Below, one piece after another: positions 1 through 7,900 of a DNA stretch of 15,994 nt. How positions within the stretch are numbered: the stretch's first letter is position 1; each line of letters begins with the position of its first letter. Both the position numbers and the translations under genes were made by a program. The notes beneath the pieces are model-generated. The model did not search any database and was not told where the DNA came from. It saw only the letters and a program-made list of their open reading frames with translations. This DNA is from RUG14300 sp964619685 (GTDB lineage: Bacteria; Bacillota; Clostridia; Christensenellales; CAG-1252): positions 1 to 15,994 of the forward strand of contig CAZUET010000030.1 in assembly GCA_964619685.1 (NCBI GenBank), in the 5' to 3' direction.

Positions 1-8
1 GCCAAATA

Positions 9-494
9 TCATTCAACAGGAACCTCGTTTTTATACAAAACACCGCCTTTATATGACCAAAGATTGCCTTCTTTTAGGTAGTACAGCAAGTCAAGTCGCC
101 ACTCCGCTGAACCAGAAATGGCGTTTCCGTTATCATCCTTTGGAGTGTAACGGCGAAATACAATATAATAACCGTCATTTTTGTCCGAGCTATCAGCCAC
201 AGATGGTGATTTATACACTTCATTATTAGAATACTGTTCGCATGCTTTTACACTATCGCCCAAAACCGATTGACATGCTTCATATAATGAACCGTATGTA
301 CTAAATCCCGAGTTTTTCTCCACCAAAACGGACTGCACGGAATTGTATGCCGTTTCAATAGCTGTTTGCTGTGCTTTTTCATTAGCACGCTTGGTGAAAA
401 ATGATGCACTTATTCCTACAAGTGTACCTAAAATTGCCAAAATTGCTATGGTTACAACGAGTTCAACCAGAGTGAAACCCCTTTGTTTTGACAT
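9..494 (-). CDS. Type IV pilin (candidate major pilin)
   Basis: Encodes a 161-residue prepilin. The N-terminus MSKQRGFTLVEL is a class III (type IV) prepilin leader with predicted cleavage after Gly6, so the mature protein starts with Phe and has Glu at position +5. A hydrophobic helix (about residues 7-32) follows, then a polar globular domain with two cysteines (Cys74, Cys85) that could form a disulfide. The frame is open upstream to 641, but the ATG at 494 is chosen because it gives the standard short leader, has GGTG six bases upstream, and lies about 18 bases past the predicted transcription start of a consensus promoter. It is the simplest pilin here and has its own promoter, so I infer that it forms the pilus shaft. 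It could instead be another minor pilin, since further pilin genes may lie outside the window. Confidence 0.9.
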   Translation of the reverse strand: MSKQRGFTLVELVVTIAILAILGTLVGISASFFTKRANEKAQQTAIETAYNSVQSVLVEKNSGFSTYGSLYEACQSVLGDSVKACEQYSNNEVYKSPSVADSSDKNDGYYIVFRRYTPKDDNGNAISGSAEWRLDLLYYLKEGNLWSYKGGVLYKNEVPVE

Positions 495-518
495 TTTTTT
501 CACCATTCTCATATTTTT

Positions 519-548
519 ATTATACATTTTAGGGATAGTATTTGTCAA
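519..548 (-). promoter_or_regulatory. Consensus sigma-A-type promoter for the 494-9 pilin
   Basis: On the minus strand, TTGACA (543-548) and TATAAT (519-524) are both exact consensus hexamers, separated by 18 bases. Transcription would start near 512 and leave a leader of about 18 bases before the ATG at 494. It lies in the 73-base gap between the pilin and the divergent plus-strand gene. Confidence 0.8.
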
Positions 549-567
549 CGCTGTTAAAAATAAATAT

Positions 568-1239
568 ATGAAACTTAATGAAACATTACTTTCTTTAGTA
601 TTCCTTTTACTTATGCTATTTAACGCTACACCGCAAAACACGATATCCGCTTCGATAACAGCGGAGAATACGATAGAAAAAATCGATTATTACAATGAAA
701 CCATTAACGCAGAGGGCTTACAAGATCTGTTTAGTAATACACCGCTATTCTTAGACGGTAATTTATGCATAGACCAATTAACAAACGGCGAAAGTCCCTT
801 AAAAACCGAACAATTTGCCCTTTCCTATAATCATCTCGGATATCTTATTCAAGAGATTATCTATAATATCTCAAAGATCGATGTTGACGGCAAGGTGTCG
901 AGCGTGTCTGTACATGGTACAAGGGATAAGGCAACCTTAACATTTACTCTCGATATAAATCTTCACGAAAAGAATTCTCTAACCAAGCTAATGGGACTAA
1001 ATGATTCAAAATTGACCGCTACCATATCGCTTGATACCAATCTTACCACTAAATCGGTAGATTATGTTATTGACGCTAACGGCATCAAAATTACACCGAT
1101 AATAGGAAATATCGCTTGTAAATATATTTTTGGTGTTTCCGATACCAAGGAACTAATAACCAAAATAACCAATAGACTGTTTTGGGGAATCGGATGTGCA
1201 AGCGAATTCGGAACTTCTTATATACTCTACAATAAATAG
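568..1239 (+). CDS. Hypothetical secreted protein, divergent to the pilin
   Basis: Encodes 223 residues of unrecognised family and is the only convincing plus-strand gene here. The N-terminus (MKLNETLLSLVFLLLMLFNA) looks like a Sec signal peptide, with a possible cleavage region around residues 25-32 (ISASITA). The rest is polar, with alternating beta-strand-like patterns in about residues 105-180 and no cofactor or catalytic motif I can name. The frame is open upstream to 343, but that part is antisense to the pilin. The ATG at 568 is the first that gives a signal peptide. No Shine-Dalgarno sequence precedes it (the leader is A/T-rich), unlike its neighbours, so the start is less certain. 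I take it as real because of its length, its signal peptide, and the lack of a competing minus-strand gene. Its position suggests a pilus-related exported factor, but the sequence does not show this. Confidence 0.7.
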   Translation: MKLNETLLSLVFLLLMLFNATPQNTISASITAENTIEKIDYYNETINAEGLQDLFSNTPLFLDGNLCIDQLTNGESPLKTEQFALSYNHLGYLIQEIIYNISKIDVDGKVSSVSVHGTRDKATLTFTLDINLHEKNSLTKLMGLNDSKLTATISLDTNLTTKSVDYVIDANGIKITPIIGNIACKYIFGVSDTKELITKITNRLFWGIGCASEFGTSYILYNK

Positions 1240-1290
1240 TCCTACCATAAATAATTCTACCATAAATAGTCTTACAATAAATGGTCCTTA
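1231..1290. repeat. Four tandem 15-base repeats over the 3' end of the plus-strand gene
   Basis: Four adjacent imperfect 15-base units (1231-1245, 1246-1260, 1261-1275, 1276-1290) follow a pattern close to CATAAATAGTCCTAC. The first contains the stop codon of the plus-strand gene (TAG, 1237-1239). As 15 is a multiple of three, units two and three carry a stop in the same frame (TAA, TAG), and the fourth has TGG there. The array separates the gene from the pilB terminator. Confidence 0.8.
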
Positions 1291-1295
1291 TTTTT

Positions 1296-1332
1296 ATAAA
1301 AATAGACCTTGATTCAGTGTTTCAAGGTCTAT
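1296..1332 (-). terminator. Rho-independent terminator after pilB
   Basis: A perfect 11-base-pair stem (arms 1302-1312 and 1322-1332, sequence ATAGACCTTGA and its complement) has a 9-base loop. On the minus strand it is followed by a T-rich tract (1301-1296). It starts 8 bases beyond the pilB stop codon. On the plus strand the hairpin is followed by A-rich sequence, so it should act mainly on pilB transcripts. Confidence 0.85.
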
Positions 1333-1339
1333 AAAAGCA

Positions 1340-3013
1340 TTATACTATTGTAAATACGGTACGAACATATTCCTCTATCGAGGTATCGCCCTCTTTAATA
1401 CGATCACGAATATTCTCGTCCATAAATTTCATTCCGTGAGAGGCAGCATATGCACGAATTTCATCGGTGCTTGCGTTTTTGGTAATCATTTGTCTAAGCT
1501 CTGCATTTAACTCCAGAACCTCGTGTACAGCAAACCTCCCCGAATATCCGGTATAGTTACAAGAGGTGCATCCGACAGGGAAATACGCTTGAGCTATATC
1601 GTTAGAGTTAATAAGCTTCTTTTCGTCTAAAGAAAGTTCTTTGAGTTTCTTACATTTAGGACATAGTTTTTTGACAAGTCTTTGTGCCAATACGCCGTTG
1701 ACCGCAGCGGCTGTAAGATAGGGAGCGATACCCATATCTATCAAACGAGCTATTGTAGCGCATGCGTCATTGGTGTGCAGTGTGGATAATACAAGGTGAC
1801 CTGTAATAGCCGCCCTCATTGCTATTTCCGCCGTTTCGTAGTCACGAATCTCACCGACCATAACTATATCGGGGTCTTGACGAAGAATAGATCTTAATGC
1901 CGTTGCAAAGGTCATACCGGCTTTCTCATTGATCTGAACCTGATTGATACCCATTACACGCTTTTCGACAGGGTCCTCTACCGTGGTTATGTTATGGGTG
2001 GGCTTATTGAGCTGACTTAAAACTGTATACAATGTAGTAGATTTACCGCTTCCGGTAGGACCTGTAACAAGCACAACTCCGTTTGGTGCATTACAAATAT
2101 GATCGAAAACTTTGAAGTTCTCCTCGGTCATACCAAGCTCCTTTAAGCCTATTTGTTTACCAAGCGATGTTCCGAGTAAACGCAAAACAGCCTTTTCACC
2201 GTATACAGTAGGCAATGTAGATACACGGATATCTATTGTAACGCCTTCAAATGTATAATCGAATCTACCATCTAACGGAATACGCTTTTCGGCTATATTC
2301 ATATTGGATAGTATCTTTATGCGAGTAATCAAGGAGCGGTGCGTGGACGCCGTTATTCTCATATATTCTTGTAGATCGCCATCCGTTCTCATTCTGATAA
2401 GAACTACATCCTTGAATGGCTCTATGTGAATATCGGACGCCTTACGCAGATATGCTTGCTGAATAAGGGTATTCAATAGCTTAACGATAGGCGCACTGTC
2501 TACTCTTGAATCTATGTCGTTGGTTTGATTAGCATCTTGCTCTTCATCCTCTAATTCGACCGCTATATTTTGAGCGCTGATATTGGCATAATACTTTTCA
2601 ATAGCATCTTCAATAGATTTCTTTGTGGCAAGGGTGTAAAATACATCTCTACCCGACGATGCCTTGACATCGAGCTCTATCTCCATATTGGTAGGATCTC
2701 TCGTAATTATCTCAAGTCTTCCGTCCTCTCTTATCTTATAAGGTATGATATTATGCTTCCTTGCAATTTTTTCGGGAACGAGCTTGATAACATCGCTATC
2801 CGATATAAAAATATTACCCTCTATGACTTGTAGCCCCATTCTTTCACCTAATGCACTCAAAATATTTATTTCGGGTGTTACATTCATCGAAATAAGTGTC
2901 TCGGATATGGACATACGAGGATTTTGCTCATTAAGCTCTCTTGCTTGCTTGAGCTGTTCGGGAGTTACAAATCCCTTTTGAAGTAGTATTTGACCAAATT
3001 TAAGTTTACTCAT
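1340..3013 (-). CDS. pilB: PilB, type IV pilus assembly ATPase
   Basis: This cytoplasmic hexameric ATPase of the GspE/PilB family powers pilus extension. The protein has 557 residues, normal for the family. An N-terminal GspE-N-like region covers about residues 1-145, followed by an acidic linker (about 153-170) and the ATPase core. Visible motifs are Walker A GPTGSGKS (318-325), the Asp box ITTVEDPVE (342-350), Walker B DIVMVGEIRD (382-391), and the His box TGHLVLSTLHTND (404-416). A zinc-binding pair, Cys451-x2-Cys454 and Cys482-x2-Cys485, is typical of PilB/GspE and argues against the retraction ATPase PilT, which is shorter. GGAG lies 5 bases before the ATG. It has its own consensus promoter and is followed by a hairpin terminator, so it can be expressed apart from the genes upstream. 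Confidence 0.97.
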   Translation of the reverse strand: MSKLKFGQILLQKGFVTPEQLKQARELNEQNPRMSISETLISMNVTPEINILSALGERMGLQVIEGNIFISDSDVIKLVPEKIARKHNIIPYKIREDGRLEIITRDPTNMEIELDVKASSGRDVFYTLATKKSIEDAIEKYYANISAQNIAVELEDEEQDANQTNDIDSRVDSAPIVKLLNTLIQQAYLRKASDIHIEPFKDVVLIRMRTDGDLQEYMRITASTHRSLITRIKILSNMNIAEKRIPLDGRFDYTFEGVTIDIRVSTLPTVYGEKAVLRLLGTSLGKQIGLKELGMTEENFKVFDHICNAPNGVVLVTGPTGSGKSTTLYTVLSQLNKPTHNITTVEDPVEKRVMGINQVQINEKAGMTFATALRSILRQDPDIVMVGEIRDYETAEIAMRAAITGHLVLSTLHTNDACATIARLIDMGIAPYLTAAAVNGVLAQRLVKKLCPKCKKLKELSLDEKKLINSNDIAQAYFPVGCTSCNYTGYSGRFAVHEVLELNAELRQMITKNASTDEIRAYAASHGMKFMDENIRDRIKEGDTSIEEYVRTVFTIV

Positions 3014-3043
3014 ATCTTCTCCGTTTTTACCGTTTATTCTATA

Positions 3044-3072
3044 ATTATAAATTCGTTCGCATTATTTGTCAA
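3044..3072 (-). promoter_or_regulatory. Consensus sigma-A-type promoter for pilB
   Basis: On the minus strand, TTGACA (3067-3072) and TATAAT (3044-3049) are exact consensus hexamers with an optimal 17-base spacer. Transcription would start near 3037, giving a leader of about 24 bases that contains the GGAG site. It lies in the 95-base gap after the prepilin peptidase gene, where I see no strong terminator, so readthrough from the upstream operon remains possible. Confidence 0.85.
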
Positions 3073-3108
3073 TAAGCCTATATTTAGATAAAATTAAATA
3101 GTCGATAA

Positions 3109-3864
3109 TTATACCGTAAATAATAACTTTATTAGTTCATTTCCGCAAAAAACCGCTATCGTCCAGCCAATACATAAGCTCGGTCCTAACGGCATTACCT
3201 TATTATGCTCTCTATCGGTCATCATTATCAAACCTATAATGCCGGCTATCACTATTCCGAAAAAACCGCCTATCAAAACTAATTTCCAGCCTAACAGCAA
3301 GCCTACCGCAAATGAAAGCTTGATATCTCCTAAGCCTATTGCTCCATTTGTAATCAATGTAATAATGAGCAAGGGTACACTTAATGCAACCGCTCCTATT
3401 AGATATTCGTACCATCTGGCATTGCCCATAAAGAATGATAATATAAGCCTTATAATTCCGAGTACGATTATAAATAGCACTGTACCGTTTGGAATCTCCA
3501 TTATATCGAGGTCGATACCTGCAACCACTATAAGCACACTGAATAAAATGGCAAACAGTACAAGATCATATATCGCATTTTTAAAGAATATATATGCAAG
3601 AAGCCATAAAACAGCATTCAACAGCTCGACTAACGGGTATCTAAATGATATTCGCTCCTTACAATAACGACATCTACCGCCTAAGAAAATAAAGCTAAAA
3701 ACGGGTATCATATCATACCACGCCAATTTATGCTTACATTCGGTGCAGTACGAGGTAGCACTCTTGAAAAAGCTCTTTCTCGGCACTCTGTAGATAACTA
3801 CATTAAGAAAACTGCCTATCACTAAGCCGTATATGAATATCAACGCTCCGTACAAGTATTCCAT
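3109..3864 (-). CDS. pilD: PilD, prepilin leader peptidase / N-methyltransferase
   Basis: This integral membrane aspartic protease cleaves prepilin leaders after Gly and usually methylates the new N-terminus. The protein has 251 residues with about seven to eight hydrophobic segments. The N-terminal GSFLNVVIYRVP region (17-28) is typical of A24-family enzymes that carry the methyltransferase domain. Cys40-x2-Cys43 and Cys65-x2-Cys68 form the usual metal-binding tetrad. The two catalytic aspartates are Asp118 (in GIDLDIMEIPN) and Asp180 (in GLGDIK). It starts 3 bases after the preceding pilin stop, and its GAGGTG ribosome site overlaps that stop codon, so translation is likely coupled. Its substrates should be the four prepilin-like proteins of this window. 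Confidence 0.97.
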   Translation of the reverse strand: MEYLYGALIFIYGLVIGSFLNVVIYRVPRKSFFKSATSYCTECKHKLAWYDMIPVFSFIFLGGRCRYCKERISFRYPLVELLNAVLWLLAYIFFKNAIYDLVLFAILFSVLIVVAGIDLDIMEIPNGTVLFIIVLGIIRLILSFFMGNARWYEYLIGAVALSVPLLIITLITNGAIGLGDIKLSFAVGLLLGWKLVLIGGFFGIVIAGIIGLIMMTDREHNKVMPLGPSLCIGWTIAVFCGNELIKLLFTV

Positions 3865-3867
3865 CGT

Positions 3868-4548
3868 CTACACCTCGAAGTATTGAGTCGCATAATAGAG
3901 AATGAAAGCGTATTTAATATCGTCCGTTCTCGTAGGAACCTTTGGCTCTCCCGATTTATTGGCGGTTAAGACCTTGATCTCTGTACCGTATATACTCATA
4001 TTATATAGTCTTACCGTGGAGGTATGCGTATAGTCAACTCCGTTTTTAGATATGGTAGTGGTGATTTTGACTATTCTCCAACACTTCTTTTGGGTGCTGT
4101 CGCTATAGCTTACCCTTTCTTCTATGCCCTCAAAACTGTAATACAGCTCCTTGACCTCGGCGCCCCTATATGATTTTTCGGTCAAAAGTAGGTTTTCTTC
4201 TACTACTCTCTTGGTATTAGGCTCAAAAGCATACTTATATATGTAACCGTCCGATGATTTAGATATACAATATTGATATTCCTTTTTTATCACGCTGTTT
4301 GGATCGATATTCCTTTCGTATAAGCTTAGATCTCGTGATGCAATTATCTCGTTATCTAAGGCTACATGAAGCTTTTGGGAAACATTATACAGCACGGTAT
4401 GCATCTCGGTCCTATTGTATACGGTAAGGGTGGAACCGAGTATAGAAGACAAAGAAACAGATATCATTGCCAATATAAGTGTAGCAACGATCAATTCTAC
4501 AAGGGTAAAGCCCTTTTTATTCTTTCTTAGTCTTCTAAAATGCTTCAT
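3868..4548 (-). CDS. PilW/GspJ-like minor prepilin
   Basis: Encodes a 226-residue prepilin. The leader MKHFRRLRKNKKG ends in Gly13, followed by FTLVELIVATLILAMISVSL, so Phe is +1 and Glu is +5, with a hydrophobic helix to about residue 40. The globular domain resembles PilW/GspJ in size and in its central beta-rich stretch, but this subfamily call rests on length and gene order (after a PilV/GspI-like and a PilX/GspK-like gene), not on a diagnostic motif. The frame is open further upstream to 4611, inside the previous gene. ATG 4548 is preferred because it gives a standard leader and sits 4 bases after the previous TGA. GAGG lies about 12 bases upstream, so reinitiation after the preceding gene is likely. 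Its leader shares a 33-base exact repeat with the preceding gene. Confidence 0.88.
   Translation of the reverse strand: MKHFRRLRKNKKGFTLVELIVATLILAMISVSLSSILGSTLTVYNRTEMHTVLYNVSQKLHVALDNEIIASRDLSLYERNIDPNSVIKKEYQYCISKSSDGYIYKYAFEPNTKRVVEENLLLTEKSYRGAEVKELYYSFEGIEERVSYSDSTQKKCWRIVKITTTISKNGVDYTHTSTVRLYNMSIYGTEIKVLTANKSGEPKVPTRTDDIKYAFILYYATQYFEV
4502..4534. repeat. 33-base direct repeat, copy in the PilW-like gene
   Basis: An exact 33-base match to 4893-4925. It encodes the shared leader and cleavage region (about RLRKNKKGFTL) of the two adjacent minor prepilins. Confidence 0.9.
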
Positions 4549-4552
4549 TATG

Positions 4553-4942
4553 TCAATTGTCCTCTTTTTCGGAAATATCGTAATAGACCACCTTAATATC
4601 TTTACCGTCATTCACAACTATTCCTGCACGGAAATCGTAGTCCTTAGGGGTAAGCCTTGTTGAGCCGTCGTCTATATCGAATTTAACGGTTATAGGTAGA
4701 CCGTCAATGTAATACCCTCTACTACTCTCATCATCTATCGACTTATCCTCTGTGGCAAGTATGCCTGCCGCCTCTGCAGACGACTGGTCAAGCTTTTGTG
4801 ATTTTGAAACAAAGGTAAAGCCCTGCTGAAACAGCACGAGCATAGCTGAACACATAATACCGATTATTGCAATCGCTACTACACATTCCAATAGGGTAAA
4901 GCCCTTTTTATTCTTTCTTAGTCTTTTAATAAAGTTTTTCAT
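4553..4942 (-). CDS. PilV/GspI-like minor prepilin
   Basis: Encodes a short 129-residue prepilin. The leader MKNFIKRLRKNKKG ends at Gly14, followed by FTLLECVVAIAIIGIMCSAM, giving Phe +1 and Glu +5. The LLE(C/V)xVA pattern and small size are typical of PilV/GspI minor pilins. The compact domain contains several Asp residues. GAGG lies 6 bases before the ATG and overlaps the TGA stop of the giant pilin gene (4951-4953), so the two are probably translationally coupled. In characterised T4P and type II secretion systems, the I/J/K-type minor pilins form the initiation or tip complex; the adjacency to PilW-like and PilX-like genes supports that role here. Confidence 0.88.
   Translation of the reverse strand: MKNFIKRLRKNKKGFTLLECVVAIAIIGIMCSAMLVLFQQGFTFVSKSQKLDQSSAEAAGILATEDKSIDDESSRGYYIDGLPITVKFDIDDGSTRLTPKDYDFRAGIVVNDGKDIKVVYYDISEKEDN
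4893..4925. repeat. 33-base direct repeat, copy in the PilV-like gene
   Basis: An exact copy of the 33 bases at 4502-4534, about 390 bases away, covering the basic leader and the prepilin peptidase cleavage site. Identity at silent positions too suggests recent duplication or gene conversion. Confidence 0.9.
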
Positions 4943-4950
4943 AGTTTACC

Positions 4951-7900
4951 TCAATTTATCGCTATTCCTCTATAATACCAGCTCATACTCGAAACAGGTA
5001 TATCGTCGGGATAGTCCCAAAACTCCGCAAGTTTATAGCTTGCTCGATTATCTCCTAAGGCGATCGTGGTGTAACCGCTTCTAAGATCGGTGTATTTGAA
5101 TATCGTATCGGACATATCCGGCACTGTCTTTATATAATTGATTTTACTTGAAAGTGTATTATCCATTTCAAAATTATCGCATACATACATACCGTATATA
5201 TCCCAATGGTTATTGCCCTCACCGTTGTTATTGGCTGTTACCTTGAAAACATTTCGGGCATCGGCATCTCCGTAGGAATATCCCGACGGCATATAAACAT
5301 ACGCTGCGGTTTGGAAATCCTGCACCTCAAAACTGATATTACCGCCAGTACCTACTATAAATAATCTCGGTTGTAACTGGTACTTACCACTACTCTTGGC
5401 TTTTTCATCCATAACGGGTTCACCTGACTCATCATAATATGTTTTTTCGTCAAAGCCGCTGCCTGTGGTCTCAACATATCTCACACCGCCAAAAACATTA
5501 TAGGTCGCATCGGGCTGTGTCCATTGAGAAAGCCAATTATCTAAACCGCTGTATTCGTCATGCAACCAATTTGTAAAGCCGTTACCAACTATTTTTATGT
5601 CGGTATCGTCTTGTAGATAAAGGAAAACTCTACCGTTCCCTATGATATTCAAGCAACTGTCCTTATCCTTTTCCCATACCATTTTTGCACTCTTAGGCAA
5701 TACAATATGCAGATCCTTTGCCTTACTGCCATATGGATTGTTAGGATCCTCGCATGTAAAGAAAGTCCAAGTAACATCGTTAGATGCCGACGCACTGCCT
5801 ATCCAGTTACCGCCACCGTTACCCCAATACCAACGACCTTGAGCATCCTTTTCCTTTGTCACATCATCCGCTTTACGGTAGGTTTGGTCAAATACCGAGT
5901 CACTGACCACTCCGCTATTGAAGAATACCAAGCCTACAGGACGTTGATTGAGCGAATACGATGTTGGAATTATCCAATTCTCGTTCCAACCTACATACTT
6001 GATAAGATTATCGAGCATATCTCCGCTTGGGAAGGAGTTTTTGACGACAAATGTTCTTCTTGTAATTATCATCATATCTTTATTACCGAGATCGGATAAC
6101 ACTGCGGATGCATTGGATGCACTAACCCTATAATACTCCGCATCTGCCTTAGATGTAAAGCCTAAACCTAAGTAATCGGATGAAGGTGTATTCAATGTCG
6201 ATAGATTACTGAAAAAATTTTGAGCGTTACTGAATAAGCTCTTGCCTACACTCAACGCTTCTCCGTTCACCCAATCCCAAAGATCCAATTCACCGAAACG
6301 CTTGATATCTTCTGTGCATGCCTCCAATGAATCTATAGATCCGCCAAGTTTCTTCTCGGCAACGGTCAGCACATTATCGGCATTATTATTAAGTGCGACC
6401 TCGTCACCTGCTGTCGTTTCGGTCGGTAATACCCATTTCAATGGAATTGCCTGCGGGTACCAGTTATCGGTATTCAGTCTGTTTAGTGATAAAGCTTCCT
6501 TTTGAACTAACAGCTCGTCTAATGGTCTTACTCCGTTAACTGTATTTATTGCAATAGAGATCAATGGTGTTTTACGCTTAACATCCATTGATGACAAACT
6601 ATCCCACTCCAAGCCGTTAAAGCCTATATCGGTTACAGTTAAGCTCGGTAAAAAGATGGATAATTCAAAGCGACCGACACCGTTTTTAACTAATGCGTCT
6701 GCAAGTGATGATGAAGTTGTGCTGAGTTTTACCGAACAGCCTTCGACCGTTACAGCAGAACCGTATGATAAAGCGGTCGAATTATGATTACACAATGTAT
6801 AATCTTTATTTCTCTCCCCTTTATCTATAACGCCTGCTTTGGTGTTATGACCTTCATTTCCTTTATAGATAAACTCTTGCCAACTTGCGGACTTATTCAT
6901 AGAATAGCCGTTATCGGTAGTCTGTAATGAGCAATATCCACTATTATTATAGCCATTAGCTTGTATTATACCGCCACATGTGTAAGTTGAACTCATATTC
7001 ATCCAATCATCTGTCCAACCCCAACCCTTAGTATCTCGCCATGTTATTGTTTCTTGAATATTCAATTCCAATCTGCCATTATTGGTTAGCGTACCTTTGC
7101 AATATGTATTCAAGCGTACTGTCGAGTTTGTGCTAACGGTCATATTACCGCCAACAAAGATACCCCTAAACCAGCTATGTGCGTGAGCTCTTGGGGTGGA
7201 GAACGCACTACCTATATAGCTGTTACCGTTTAATGTCAACGCATTTCCTACATTTACGATGGTGTAAGCGGTCAATTCGACATTGGATGACGAAATTGCA
7301 CTTTCTATACCGCTATTATACAGCTCTACACTGCCACCAAAATTATAATACTTTGTATAATTTCTAAATACCGCACCGTTAGTTGATGTATATGTCGAAA
7401 AATCATAGCTCTCTCCAAGCTTGGAGTTAGCTATATATGTATTTTGTTTAGTCCAAAGCGTTACATTGGAATAACATTCTACATTGTCAAAATACAATCC
7501 GTAATTGGAACTTTCGTCCTTTTTAAGCCCTGCATAAACGGAACCGAATTTTGTGCTGTATGCCGTATTTTGGGTGTTATAGCTACCCTCTTGAGTGGAA
7601 TAGCTATGCTTTATCGTGCTTTGATATCCTGCACCGTAGAAGGATGTATATGTTGCAAATACTCCTCTATCGGTATATAAGGTGGAGCCGTTATAAGTGC
7701 GTTCTGCGCCCTTAAATTCGCAGTTTCTCAAAAATGCTCTACCGCCAAGAGAGCTTGATGCGGTAACATACACATTTGAATAAAAACGAATGCGTTTATC
7801 TGTAGCATCGGTATATCCCTTTATATCGCTATTTGAATTGGTTATCACTGTATTCATAGCAACATCGCCACCCGATGTTAAGACTATATTGCATACGAGC

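Noticed and set aside
343..567. Upstream extension of the plus-strand secreted protein
   Set aside because: This part is antisense to the pilin gene; its apparent membrane segment is the complement of pilin and promoter sequence.
542..570. Plus-strand promoter TTGTCA-17-TATATG
   Set aside because: The -10 would overlap the ATG at 568 and put the transcription start inside the gene; the next ATG (613) would destroy the signal peptide. The near-symmetry with the minus-strand -35 explains the match.
495..641. N-terminal extension of the 494-9 pilin up to 641
   Set aside because: It would place about 49 residues before the prepilin leader, run through the promoter, and overlap the divergent gene. 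The ATG at 494 gives a normal six-residue leader.
1289..1304. 16-base perfect palindrome TATTTTTATAAAAATA as a plus-strand terminator
   Set aside because: It is purely A/T with no loop or stable stem, and it coincides with the T-rich tract of the minus-strand terminator.
3239..3667. Plus-strand frame of 142 codons opposite pilD
   Set aside because: The minus strand encodes a full prepilin peptidase with all catalytic residues; the plus frame is its shadow.
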